Shown here: positions 1 to 7,762 of the stretch, piece by piece
Position numbering within the stretch: position 1 is the first letter of the stretch
Layout: every line of letters begins with the position of its first letter
Source of the DNA: Flavobacteriaceae bacterium
Lineage (GTDB): Bacteria > Bacteroidota > Bacteroidia > Flavobacteriales > Flavobacteriaceae
Assembly (NCBI GenBank): GCA_013373385.1
Contig: JABXHX010000030.1
Span: 1 to 64,000 of the forward strand
Length of the DNA: 64,000 nt
Direction of reading: 5' to 3'
The notes under the pieces: generated by a model
What the model was told of the DNA's origin: nothing
The model's input: only the letters and a program-made list of their open reading frames with translations
Databases searched by the model: none
Program-made: the position numbers and the translations under genes

Positions 1-245
1 GCATCTACACTTTCTAAGAATAGCAATTGTGCTTGAATTACATTAGCAACTTGGTCATTAATTGCTGTTCCTAAAAAGATAATTCTATCCATCATTAAAC
101 GAGAAAACACATCCATCTGGGTAATATTCATCTGGCGTTCTTCCATAATATATGGTGTTAAACTACTCGTTATTTTACCTAGGTATGTGCTATTTATTCC
201 GTGGTGCTTGGTTGCGTATTTTTCGAATTCTTTTCCGTAATCCAT
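1..245 (-). CDS. clpP: ATP-dependent Clp protease proteolytic subunit, N-terminal part
   Basis: The first 245 bases encode, on the minus strand, the N-terminus of ClpP; the gene runs off the window edge. It is missing from the ORF track because it is truncated. Translation from the ATG at 245 gives MDYGKEFEKYATKHHGINS and then the ClpP core segment with VFSRLMMDRIIFLGTAI, the first strand/helix of the serine protease fold. The catalytic Ser, His and Asp lie beyond the window. ClpP forms the tetradecameric chamber that degrades proteins fed by ClpX-type unfoldases. It lies directly downstream of tig, the common tig-clpP(-clpX) order. A terminator-like hairpin separates it from tig, so it probably also has its own promoter. 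Confidence 0.93.
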   Translation of the reverse strand, partial: MDYGKEFEKYATKHHGINSTYLGKITSSLTPYIMEERQMNITQMDVFSRLMMDRIIFLGTAINDQVANVIQAQLLFLESVD

Positions 246-319
246 CAATGCTTTATTTTAATATTATAGTCTGTAAATATAAGAACTATAAAGTTAATAT
301 TTTGTTACAGTTGGTTACT

Positions 320-352
320 AAAAAAACTCCTTTAAAAAATTAAAGGAGTTTT
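320..352 (-). terminator. Intrinsic terminator after tig
   Basis: A perfect 13-bp stem (323-335 with 340-352) around an AAAA loop carries the core ACTCCTTT/AAAGGAGT. On the minus strand it is followed by a run of seven T, the classic form of a rho-independent terminator for the upstream trigger factor gene. Confidence 0.75.
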
Positions 353-375
353 ATATATCTAGTTAAACAAGATTC

Positions 376-1698
376 TTACTTATAAACTTCTTTAATAAAG
401 TCTTCGTAAGAAACTTCTTTTGTTTTAAATGTGATATTCTCTTTATAGAATGTTAACAATTTATGAGAGATTAATTGCTCTTGTAAACGCTTAGCCTCGT
501 CTTGATTGCTTAAAATTCTACCTGCAATATCATCTAATTCTTTTTCTTCTGGATTCATATTACCAAATTGCGCCATTTGTGTTCTAATAAATCCTTTTGC
601 ATACTCTACCAACTCTGCATAATCTAATTTGATATCGTTATCTTTCATAATCTTTCCTTCGATTAATTGGTAACGTAAGCCTTTTTCAGATTTTGCATAT
701 TCTTCTGCTGCTTCTTCATCTGTCATTGGCTTTTCTCCAGCAGTTGCTAACCATTTTTGTAAAAACTCAGCAGGTAAATCAAATTTTGTATTTTCTACTA
801 AATACTCAGTTACTGCATTTAACAATTGTTGGTCTGCTTGTGTTTGGAATTGTTTTTCTGCGTCTTCTTTAATTTTTTCTCTTAGTTCTGTAACTGTCTT
901 TACATCTCCGTTTGGAAATAATTTATCAAACAACTCTTGATCTAAATCTGCTAACTCAGTTTCAGTAATTTCTTCGATAGTAAAAGTTACAGGAATGTCT
1001 AATCCGTGAGCTTCATCATGAGAAACACCTAAAGCACCTTGTAGCTTGTGATCATCGTTAAATAAGTTTTTTGTTTTTAACTCTAAAGTATCTCCTACTT
1101 TAGCACCAACAAACTTTTTTAGATTTACTTTTCCTTTGATGTCACTTACAGTTATTGTAGCTTTTTTGTTGATTTCTTTCTCTTCGTTTACAAACGTACC
1201 TGTAACATTTGACGTTTCTGCAACAGCATCTACTGCGTTCATTTTTCCGTAACGAGCTTGTAAATTTGCTACTTCTTTATCAATTAAAGCATCATCAGGA
1301 ACAATGTTGTATTGTGTAATTTTTTTCTTTGCAGATAAATCAACATCAAATGCTGGAGCTAATCCTAATTCAAATTCAAAAGAAAAAGCTTCTGCATCCC
1401 AAGAAAAGTCGTCTTGCACTTTAGGTAATGGATTTCCTAAAATATCTAATTTTTCTTCGGTTAAAAACTTGTTTAGTGTTTCTTGTAACAACTTGTTTAC
1501 CTCATCTATCATTACAGATTTACCGTATTGTTTCTTTACCATTCCCATTGGCACATGCCCTTTTCTAAATCCAGGAATATTTGCTTTTTTACGGTAGTCT
1601 TGTAAAACCTGTGTTACTTTTGGCTGATAGTCTTCAGCAACAATATCAACTTTTACAACTGCATTTAATGCATCTACGTTTTCTTTTGTAATATTCAT
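376..1698 (-). CDS. tig: Trigger factor, ribosome-associated chaperone
   Basis: At 440 aa this is close to the usual trigger factor length. The ribosome-docking loop signature GFRKGHVP is at residues 43-50 in the N-terminal domain. A divergent middle FKBP-like region follows (roughly residues 150-240), then a helical C-terminal chaperone domain. The protein binds near the ribosomal exit tunnel (L23) and shields nascent chains. The ATG at 1698 precedes the conserved N-terminal strand. It is the gene upstream of clpP, an arrangement seen in many bacteria, and it has a good Bacteroidota promoter in front and a terminator behind. The PPIase domain shows weak resemblance to active FKBP domains, so isomerase activity is uncertain. 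Confidence 0.95.
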   Translation of the reverse strand: MNITKENVDALNAVVKVDIVAEDYQPKVTQVLQDYRKKANIPGFRKGHVPMGMVKKQYGKSVMIDEVNKLLQETLNKFLTEEKLDILGNPLPKVQDDFSWDAEAFSFEFELGLAPAFDVDLSAKKKITQYNIVPDDALIDKEVANLQARYGKMNAVDAVAETSNVTGTFVNEEKEINKKATITVSDIKGKVNLKKFVGAKVGDTLELKTKNLFNDDHKLQGALGVSHDEAHGLDIPVTFTIEEITETELADLDQELFDKLFPNGDVKTVTELREKIKEDAEKQFQTQADQQLLNAVTEYLVENTKFDLPAEFLQKWLATAGEKPMTDEEAAEEYAKSEKGLRYQLIEGKIMKDNDIKLDYAELVEYAKGFIRTQMAQFGNMNPEEKELDDIAGRILSNQDEAKRLQEQLISHKLLTFYKENITFKTKEVSYEDFIKEVYK

Positions 1699-1727
1699 AA
1701 TATCAAATGATTCTTAAAAATTGGCTG

Positions 1728-1757
1728 CAAAATTAGTGATTTTTACGAACTCTGCAA
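1728..1757 (-). promoter_or_regulatory. Bacteroidota-type promoter of tig
   Basis: On the minus strand TTG (1757-1755), a 19-base spacer and TAATTTTG (1735-1728) match the primary sigma consensus TTG-N17-23-TAnnTTTG. The start codon at 1698 lies about 30 bases downstream. This is one of the best full promoter matches in the window. Confidence 0.6.
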
Positions 1758-1789
1758 AGGTTTAAACACTTCTATTTCAGTGAATTTAA

Positions 1790-2140
1790 TTATTCTTCTT
1801 TTTTGTCTTTCAGCAGTTTAAATAGCATAGATCTAAAAAACGACAATAAAACACTAAAGACCAATGCTGAGAAGAAGCTTGAAACGATAAAGCCACCCAC
1901 TAAATTGGCTGCTAATAAGATGATTACTGCATTAATTACAAATAGAAAGAGCCCTAATGTAACAATGGTTGCGGGTAATGTAAAAAATATTAATAATGGC
2001 CTAACAAACATATTTAAGATAGCTATTACAAAGGCAACCCATATTGCTGTTGATAAGCTAGCTACTTCTACTCCAGGCAAAATTCCTGCTAATGCAAATA
2101 CGGCAAGAGCTGTTAATAAGATTTTTAGTATAAAATTCAT
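1790..2140 (-). CDS. Small membrane protein of the phage-holin-4-2/YvlD-like family
   Basis: The protein is 116 aa and almost entirely hydrophobic, with about four transmembrane segments. It resembles the family annotated as phage holin family 4 superfamily IV or YvlD, including the motif IAILNMFVRPLLIFFTLPAT, typical of these proteins (VxNxxVRPLLxxLTLPxT in the family). Despite the family name there is no phage context here. The function is unknown; relatives are chromosomal inner-membrane proteins. The last residues are charged (LLKDKKEE) and probably cytoplasmic. A candidate TACTTTTG -7 element lies about 30 bases upstream of the ATG. Confidence 0.75.
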   Translation of the reverse strand: MNFILKILLTALAVFALAGILPGVEVASLSTAIWVAFVIAILNMFVRPLLIFFTLPATIVTLGLFLFVINAVIILLAANLVGGFIVSSFFSALVFSVLLSFFRSMLFKLLKDKKEE

Positions 2141-2170
2141 GTCAAATAGTTTAATATGAAATGCTTATAC

Positions 2171-2178
2171 CAAAAGTA
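2171..2178 (-). promoter_or_regulatory. Candidate -7 element upstream of the YvlD-like gene
   Basis: TACTTTTG on the minus strand matches TAnnTTTG and lies about 30 bases before the ATG at 2140. No convincing -33 TTG is present at the expected distance. Confidence 0.35.
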
Positions 2179-2263
2179 GACCAAACATTTTTTTCTGCTA
2201 AAACGACAGTTTTACCGATTTGAAATCAGCTAAAATTGTCAGTAAAAAATGTAGATTGATTTT

Positions 2264-3025
2264 TTATGAAGCTACTTTTGCTCTAATTTTTCTAATATTT
2301 TTCATTCTATTCCAAGCAATCTTATGACGTTGTTTGTAAACCCATAAACTCCCTAAATCTAATAAAAAGTAAAAAAGGCTAATTCCACTTGGCGGATTGG
2401 CGCTCTTAAGAAATGAAAAAGTATCGTAAGCTGTTTCTGGCCAAAACCAACATCCGTAGTTGGTTCCAATAATTTCTAAAAATGCTACTACAATATACAT
2501 ACTTAGGTAGAACAATCTTTCTCTTGGTTTATTTCTCAGTAAAAACACAACCAATAAAGACATTATAAATCCAAAGACATCTCCTGCAAAAATTAAAAAC
2601 AGTGTTGCATAAACCAATATAAAAACTGTAAAAACTTTTTCTAAGAGCTTTCTATATTTTTTTACTATAGACTCTTTGCAAAAATAAATGGTGGCTACTA
2701 AAACCAATGCATGACCTGGTGGCACATAATGCGGTATGTTTCCCAGTCTGTATGTATACATCCCTAATCCTATAGAAAATAAATATTCGCCAATTACCCC
2801 AATTATTACTGCATATAGCATCTGACTCTTGTACCTAGAGGTAACTCTAGAGTAGACAATTACAAAGCCTATTAACATAAAAAATGTTGAGATGTGTTGG
2901 TTGTGTGGCAGCACATCTGTCATATAAGTGCTGTCAAAAAAAAGACCAAAAACAATGAATAGGAATAGGTATCCTATGGTGCTAAAAAACGACTGAAATA
3001 ATTGCGCTAAACTTTGTAAATTCAT
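2264..3025 (-). CDS. Unknown polytopic membrane protein
   Basis: The product is 253 aa with about seven hydrophobic segments and a basic C-terminal tail (RMKNIRKIRAKVAS). I do not recognise a characterised family. Notable polar motifs are GNIPHYVPPGHALV near residue 95 and GCWFWPETAYD followed by ANPPSGIS around residues 190-210. They look like conserved loop or in-membrane sites, possibly an active site, because His, Trp, Pro and Asn cluster there. It stands between two genes or operons with its own ATG. Downstream lies the YvlD-like gene in the same direction, 123 bases away, so cotranscription is not clear. No function is proposed. Confidence 0.6.
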   Translation of the reverse strand: MNLQSLAQLFQSFFSTIGYLFLFIVFGLFFDSTYMTDVLPHNQHISTFFMLIGFVIVYSRVTSRYKSQMLYAVIIGVIGEYLFSIGLGMYTYRLGNIPHYVPPGHALVLVATIYFCKESIVKKYRKLLEKVFTVFILVYATLFLIFAGDVFGFIMSLLVVFLLRNKPRERLFYLSMYIVVAFLEIIGTNYGCWFWPETAYDTFSFLKSANPPSGISLFYFLLDLGSLWVYKQRHKIAWNRMKNIRKIRAKVAS

Positions 3026-3053
3026 ATTGGCGAAAATACATACAATTTACAAT

Positions 3054-3079
3054 AAAAAAAAGCGGATATTTCTATCCGC
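3054..3079 (-). terminator. Intrinsic terminator of the barrel/GLPGLI operon
   Basis: On the minus strand a GCGGATA stem, a GAAA loop and TATCCGC are followed by eight T. The hairpin lies about 25 bases after the stop of the outer-membrane barrel gene. Confidence 0.8.
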
Positions 3080-3104
3080 CAATCAATCAATAAAAACTAA
3101 AAAT

Positions 3105-5822
3105 CTACAAGTTATATTTTATGGTAAACACTGTAAATCTTGGTTGTATTACGTAGGTAGATGAACTGTTAAAAATGGCATTGGTACTATCTCTATTTAA
3201 AGATGCCGTATTTAATGCATTGGTTACCTCTAAAGAATACTCCCATTTACTATCTTTCTTCTGATAAGTAAGATCTAAATCTAAGAAGCTATAGTTGTTT
3301 AATGTTTGTGTTTCGTTTTTGTAGTTATTATAAGTGTACCTAGAAGTAAATGTAAAGTTCTTTAAAAACAATACATCTAGATTTAAATATGGACTATGTG
3401 TATAAAATTTATTTGCATTTCCTCCTTGGTTGTAATCGTTGACAGTAACCCTATATCCAAAATCAAAATTTGGCGCAATTCTAAAATTAGAGCTAATTCC
3501 GGTTGAGTATGTCTGAGAAAAACTTCTTGCATCTCTTTCTTCTTCTACTCTAACTGGCGGTGTATTAGGGTTGTTGTCTGTATCTCTAAAAGAGACTATT
3601 GTGTTGGTTGATTTTGATAATGATAAATTCATTCCCAAGCTCCCTTTTATCTTTCCTATAGTCTTCTGTAAATTGGCATTACCTGTTAAAGATTCGTTTG
3701 GAAATGCTGTATTTGTAGATGATGAAACCTGCTCTACCCCTCCATTAATTGGCAAAATACTACCCGTTACTGAGTTGATACGTTTGTTATAATTAATAAA
3801 AGCAAATACATTGGTATAATTAAACATATTAAAACTAAAATAGTTTAGGTTTAAATTATGCGAATACGAGCTCTCTAAGTTTCTATTACCCGAATACAAT
3901 CTGTTGTAATTATTAAACACATACCCAGCTGCAACACTATTTATATCTGTAAAGTTTACCATTTGCCTGTATGACAAGCGTAGGGTTTCTGATTTTTTTA
4001 ACTGTAGTTTTACAGATGCATTTGGTAATAACTTTGTGAAATTATCGTCTCTTACACTTCCTAATTGAGTGTTTTTTGCAGAATAAGAATGCAGTGTAAA
4101 TCCTTGGTCAAAAGTAAAAATACCTGTGATAAATTTATAATTTACACCCACATATAAATCGTTAAAAGAATAATCAACATCGTTTATTGTTGAAGGTGTT
4201 GTAATTGCATTTTCTGCACTGTTTAAAGTTTCAAATACACTTGAATTAAATTTCTGATTACTTGATGTTAACCCAGCATTAAAATTGATATTACTTTTAG
4301 AATTTATAACATAGTAGTAATCTAATTTTGCATCAAATTTATTTGTCTTAACACGTTTATTTTGAGAAACATCATATGGATTTCCATTACTTGGCGTAGT
4401 TAAGGTCAACAAATTTGCAAACGATAATTGTTGTAGCTTCGCATTGTAAAAAGGATCTTCGTCTTGCCATAAATGTTGTGCACTAAATGCAAAAATATTT
4501 TTATCGTTTAATGTATAATAGTAATTTAAATTTTGATTTACAGAAAACGGATTTTGAGATTGTGCTTGCGAAATACTTCCTGGTATCTGAGACGAAGTAA
4601 ACAATTGATTTTCTTTTTGATTAGAAACTTTAGAAAAAATATCGTAATCAAAATGATTGTTTGCGTTTGGTTTATAACTAGAACTTAATTTAAACAAACC
4701 TAGATTTGAATCTTGTGTTGAATTGCTGGTGGTTGTTTCTGTAACACCATTGTTAATATAATTTCTTGTACTTCCTTGTTCTAGCTCTGTTTTGGTACCA
4801 GAATAGATTGCAAATCCACTTATGTCCCAAGTTTTTTTAGGAGAATAGCTAAAGTTTGCAGCTGCAAATTTGGCTTCAATCTCTTTGGCTCTGTTGTTTT
4901 GCATGGTTAAAAAACCAATATCTGAGGATGCTACATTAAACCCTGTTCCAGAATTTCCTCCAGGTCTAAATCCGCCAGTAAACCTAAAATAATCTCTACG
5001 AGTAAATGGCATTTTACCTATATTATTTAAATCTGTCAATAAATTTATACTGTATTTTGGACTGTAATAAAATAGTTTTGGATGTGCCAAGTACCTATTA
5101 TCGCCTCCAACACCAGCAGTAATTTCTCCGAACCAAAAATTCTTCTTACCCTCTTTTAACTTGATATTTATCGCTAAGTTATCTGAATTGTCTTGTACTC
5201 CTTTAAGTTGATTTACCTCACTAAAGTTCTTTAAAACTTGTACTTTATCAATGGCATTTGCGGGGATATTTTGTGTAGCAACTTTTGTATCACCATCAAA
5301 AAAATCTTTTCCTTCTACCATTATTTTTCCAACACTTTTCCCTTCAACTTTAATTTCTCCATCAGAATTTACCTCAACACCTGGCAATCTTTTTAGTACA
5401 TCTCCTAATTTTTTTTCGGTTCCAGCTTTAAAAGAATCGGCGTCATATACCAGCGTATCTCCTTTAATTGACACAGGTATTTTGTAGGTAATGTTTACTT
5501 CATCTAGAGTTGCATCTTCTTTTAAACTAATATCCTTAACAATATCTTTCTCTTTAGTTTCAAGTAACACATCTGATGTTTTATACCCTATAAAACTTGC
5601 TTTAATACTATAGCTTGCATTTAATTTTAGCGTTAACTTATATCTACCTTTAGCGTCTGTAAATCCGTAAGAATCTAAGGCATTGGTTTTTTTGTTTAAA
5701 GCGATAACATTAGCCATCTCAAGCGGATTTCCAATACTATCTTTTATTACTCCGGTTACTTTAACTTGGGCATAAGTAACCCCTACAACCAACAACATGA
5801 TTGCTAATACATATTTTTTCAT
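3105..5822 (-). CDS. TonB-dependent-receptor-like outer membrane beta-barrel protein
   Basis: At 905 aa this has a signal peptide (MKKYVLAIMLLVVGVTYAQ). A carboxypeptidase-regulatory-like domain follows (about residues 20-100; GVIKDSIGNPLEMANVIALN), then a plug-like domain (about 115-225; LKRLPGVEVNSDGEIKVEGK) and a long C-terminal barrel ending in an aromatic-rich strand (FTVFTIKYNL). This matches the outer membrane beta-barrel (OMP_b-brl_3) group related to SusC/TonB-dependent receptors; the substrate cannot be predicted. It is the last gene of an operon with two GLPGLI proteins, 104 bases after the nearer one, divergent from a two-component system. A 7-bp inverted repeat lies in its leader. 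The association suggests an envelope function controlled by the adjacent kinase/regulator (inference). Confidence 0.88.
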   Translation of the reverse strand: MKKYVLAIMLLVVGVTYAQVKVTGVIKDSIGNPLEMANVIALNKKTNALDSYGFTDAKGRYKLTLKLNASYSIKASFIGYKTSDVLLETKEKDIVKDISLKEDATLDEVNITYKIPVSIKGDTLVYDADSFKAGTEKKLGDVLKRLPGVEVNSDGEIKVEGKSVGKIMVEGKDFFDGDTKVATQNIPANAIDKVQVLKNFSEVNQLKGVQDNSDNLAINIKLKEGKKNFWFGEITAGVGGDNRYLAHPKLFYYSPKYSINLLTDLNNIGKMPFTRRDYFRFTGGFRPGGNSGTGFNVASSDIGFLTMQNNRAKEIEAKFAAANFSYSPKKTWDISGFAIYSGTKTELEQGSTRNYINNGVTETTTSNSTQDSNLGLFKLSSSYKPNANNHFDYDIFSKVSNQKENQLFTSSQIPGSISQAQSQNPFSVNQNLNYYYTLNDKNIFAFSAQHLWQDEDPFYNAKLQQLSFANLLTLTTPSNGNPYDVSQNKRVKTNKFDAKLDYYYVINSKSNINFNAGLTSSNQKFNSSVFETLNSAENAITTPSTINDVDYSFNDLYVGVNYKFITGIFTFDQGFTLHSYSAKNTQLGSVRDDNFTKLLPNASVKLQLKKSETLRLSYRQMVNFTDINSVAAGYVFNNYNRLYSGNRNLESSYSHNLNLNYFSFNMFNYTNVFAFINYNKRINSVTGSILPINGGVEQVSSSTNTAFPNESLTGNANLQKTIGKIKGSLGMNLSLSKSTNTIVSFRDTDNNPNTPPVRVEEERDARSFSQTYSTGISSNFRIAPNFDFGYRVTVNDYNQGGNANKFYTHSPYLNLDVLFLKNFTFTSRYTYNNYKNETQTLNNYSFLDLDLTYQKKDSKWEYSLEVTNALNTASLNRDSTNAIFNSSSTYVIQPRFTVFTIKYNL

Positions 5823-5840
5823 CTGTTAAATTTTATTATT

Positions 5841-5859
5841 TTACATCGGTAAGATGTAA
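5841..5859. repeat. Inverted repeat in the leader of the barrel gene
   Basis: TTACATC and GATGTAA flank a GGTAA loop, 19 to 37 bases before the start codon of the barrel gene. It could be a small mRNA hairpin or a protein site. There is no T run, so it is not a terminator. Confidence 0.35.
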
Positions 5860-5926
5860 TTTGCCATTAAATATTTTGGTTATTATCTAAATTTGTTATG
5901 GCACATTTAAATGTATTGTTTTTGTT

Positions 5927-6748
5927 TTAGCCTCTGCCTCCTCTACCACCACGACGACCTCTAAATTGTTCTCTCATTTCATCCATCTTTTTCTTTACAA
6001 TTTTTGTGTACTCTTCTCTTGTTACTTCTTTACCCCTTTTCGGCTTTTTGATTGTTATTTTTTCTTTCGGATTTAGGGTAATCTCTGTACATAAAACAGT
6101 AGTTCTATCTGCATTGATTTCTAAAATTAAGCCTGGCAACCCCCAATATTCTGCTGGGCCTTGACTCACTGGAATTTGCGGAGTATACCAAGCTGTAACT
6201 ATCATTTTTTTAGGTTTCTCTTCTTTTTTATCGTCACTATTATTTCTACTAGATCTACGTCCAAAACCTGCAAAGCTTAATGCCGACACCTCTTTTTCTA
6301 AAGTTGCCTTATAACAGATGTAATTTCCTATTTTTTTTGTATCTCCACTCAACTTCCAAGCTGGCTTAGTACCATTTTCAGAAATCAAAAATTTCTTTCC
6401 AAAAAACTCTGTTTCTTCTAAAACAACAGCATCTTTGATGTTTTTATACCTTGTACCACCCGTAAAACTCATCATTCCAAATCTACTTGACCTGCCTCCT
6501 GGCGCACCAAGTTTTTCATCTTCTTTGTAGGTTGACTCTGTTTGATTGAAGTATAATGTATATGTTTTCTCTAACATGTTTTTCATTCTTTGCTGAATGC
6601 GTTTTTTTTGTTCTTCTGACAATTGCCTACCGCCAAAATTCATGTCCATCGTTGTTTTAGACATATACACAGCTTTTCCTTGAAAATTGGATTGGGAATT
6701 TGCAGTTACAGTTAACAACGTAACCAACAAAACAAATAGTGACTTCAT
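5927..6748 (-). CDS. GLPGLI family protein (first of two)
   Basis: This 273-aa exported protein has a signal peptide (MKSLFVLLVTLLTVTANSQ) and the family-defining motif WGLPGLILEI near residue 205, followed by a typical lysine-rich segment (NPKEKITIKKPKRGKE). The C-terminus is Gly/Arg rich (RGRRGGRGGRG). GLPGLI proteins are Bacteroidota-specific, presumably periplasmic or surface-exposed, and have no assigned biochemical role. The gene is the middle member of a GLPGLI-GLPGLI-barrel operon on the minus strand and is clearly paralogous to its upstream neighbour, with shared residue blocks such as NFQGKAVYM/SFQGKAIYK and AWYTPQI. The pair looks like a tandem duplication with divergence. A hairpin with a 24-base loop separates the two. 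Confidence 0.9.
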   Translation of the reverse strand: MKSLFVLLVTLLTVTANSQSNFQGKAVYMSKTTMDMNFGGRQLSEEQKKRIQQRMKNMLEKTYTLYFNQTESTYKEDEKLGAPGGRSSRFGMMSFTGGTRYKNIKDAVVLEETEFFGKKFLISENGTKPAWKLSGDTKKIGNYICYKATLEKEVSALSFAGFGRRSSRNNSDDKKEEKPKKMIVTAWYTPQIPVSQGPAEYWGLPGLILEINADRTTVLCTEITLNPKEKITIKKPKRGKEVTREEYTKIVKKKMDEMREQFRGRRGGRGGRG

Positions 6749-6753
6749 AAGAT

Positions 6754-6795
6754 ATTAAGGTTTAATTTTCTGTTTAGACTTTTAATAACCTTAAT
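6754..6795. repeat. Inverted repeat between the two GLPGLI genes
   Basis: ATTAAGGTT (6754-6762) and AACCTTAAT (6787-6795) form a 9-bp stem with a 24-base loop in the short gap between the paralogues. Without a T run it is more likely an mRNA processing or stability element, or chance, than a terminator. Confidence 0.3.
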
Positions 6796-6802
6796 AGTTT
6801 AA

Positions 6803-7645
6803 TTAACCTCCAATACGAATCTCTACATTATTGCCTTTACTATTTCTTCTAGTTCTAAACCTTTCCATCATTTCCTTACTTTTCTTTCTCATTATTTCTT
6901 CGTATTTAGCCTGTGTTACTTTTTTCCCTTTAGTAGGTTCTTTGATTTTTATTTTCTCTTTTGGATTTAACACTATTTCAGAACAAATAATAGTCTCATT
7001 TCCTTCTTTCACCTCCAATATTAATCCAGGTAACCCATGATAATGTCTTGGTCCATTACTTACAGATATTTGAGGCGTATACCATGCTGTTGTCACAACA
7101 TCTACTTTTTGTTTTTTCTCTTTCAATTCACCATCTTCAACAGTCATTGTAGTTCTGTCTTCTTGCCTAGTATAGGTGGCTTTATAACAAGTATATACAC
7201 CAATATTTTTTGTTTCGCTTGTTAATTTCCAATCAAGTTTTGGCAACTTGTCTTTTATTAAAAAGTCTTTCCCCATAATTTCTGTTTTATTTGCAAAACG
7301 GTTTTCTTTAGTATTTTTATAATACACATCATTACCGCCACCATCACCAACAACTTGCACCATAACATTCATTCCATTTGCTGGTCTTACTTTTGGCTGA
7401 TTTAAACTTTTATCAATTTTATAAATAGAGGATACTTTATCAAAAGTTAGAATAAATGTTTTTTGAAATTGCTTTGCAATCATTGCTCTCATTTGTGCTT
7501 TTCTTTCATCACTCATTGTATTTTCATTACCATCTAATTTTAAATCCATTTTTCTACTGGTTTTGTAAATGGCTTTTCCTTGAAAGCTTTGTGCTGTTAT
7601 TGTTGTTGCAATAAGTAGACTTAAAATTGTAAGTGTTTTTTTCAT
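6803..7645 (-). CDS. GLPGLI family protein (second of two, promoter-proximal)
   Basis: I place the start at the ATG at 7645, not at the ORF-track start 7693, because it gives a clean signal peptide (MKKTLTILSLLIATTITAQ); the product is then 280 aa. The motif HGLPGLILEV lies near residue 215, preceded by the shared AWYTPQISVSNGP. A Lys-rich stretch (NPKEKIKIKEPTKGKK) follows, and the end is a basic, low-complexity tail. The region before the motif contains ENRFANKTEIMGKDFLIKD, also found in its paralogue. It is the first gene of the minus-strand operon and faces the histidine kinase gene across a 117-base divergent region carrying three GTTAAC boxes. The molecular function is unknown; a secreted envelope role is inferred. 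Confidence 0.9.
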   Translation of the reverse strand: MKKTLTILSLLIATTITAQSFQGKAIYKTSRKMDLKLDGNENTMSDERKAQMRAMIAKQFQKTFILTFDKVSSIYKIDKSLNQPKVRPANGMNVMVQVVGDGGGNDVYYKNTKENRFANKTEIMGKDFLIKDKLPKLDWKLTSETKNIGVYTCYKATYTRQEDRTTMTVEDGELKEKKQKVDVVTTAWYTPQISVSNGPRHYHGLPGLILEVKEGNETIICSEIVLNPKEKIKIKEPTKGKKVTQAKYEEIMRKKSKEMMERFRTRRNSKGNNVEIRIGG

Positions 7646-7667
7646 TTTAGTATTATTTAAGATGTGA

Positions 7668-7675
7668 CAAATATG
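7668..7675 (-). promoter_or_regulatory. Candidate -7 element of the GLPGLI operon
   Basis: CATATTTG on the minus strand differs from TAnnTTTG at one position and lies 22 bases before the proposed ATG at 7645. The first GTTAAC box begins about 22 bases upstream of it, the distance expected for a -33 region or activator site. Confidence 0.3.
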
Positions 7676-7697
7676 AAAATTGTAACCAAACATATGC

Positions 7698-7723
7698 GTT
7701 AACTAGTGTTAACGTGTGTTAAC
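7698..7723. promoter_or_regulatory. Three GTTAAC boxes at 10-bp spacing (candidate response-regulator operator)
   Basis: GTTAAC occurs at 7698-7703, 7708-7713 and 7718-7723, that is, three identical hexamers one helical turn apart. They lie in the divergent gap between the GLPGLI operon and the histidine kinase gene. OmpR/PhoB-type regulators, the class encoded by the second gene of the pair, typically bind direct repeats with 10-11 bp periodicity. That this is their autoregulatory site is inference. Confidence 0.55.
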
Positions 7724-7762
7724 CGACCTTTTTTATTGATTTGATCTACGTACCTTTGAAGC

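Noticed and set aside
274-281. Promoter of clpP (TATATTTA on the minus strand)
   Set aside because: One mismatch to the -7 consensus and no -33 element in this AT-rich gap; cannot be told from chance.
152-343. Plus-strand 63-aa ORF at the left edge
   Set aside because: Lies antisense to the clpP start and its upstream region; the tig terminator sits in it and the protein has no sensible composition.
1304-1597. Plus-strand 97-aa ORF inside tig
   Set aside because: Shadow frame of the trigger factor gene, without a plausible domain.
1790-2140. Prophage remnant suggested by holin family name
   Set aside because: No lysis, capsid, integrase or other phage genes nearby; the family is largely chromosomal.
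1803-2159. Plus-strand 118-aa ORF opposite the YvlD-like gene
   Set aside because: Antisense frame covering nearly all of a recognisable membrane protein gene; composition is that of a reversed hydrophobic frame.
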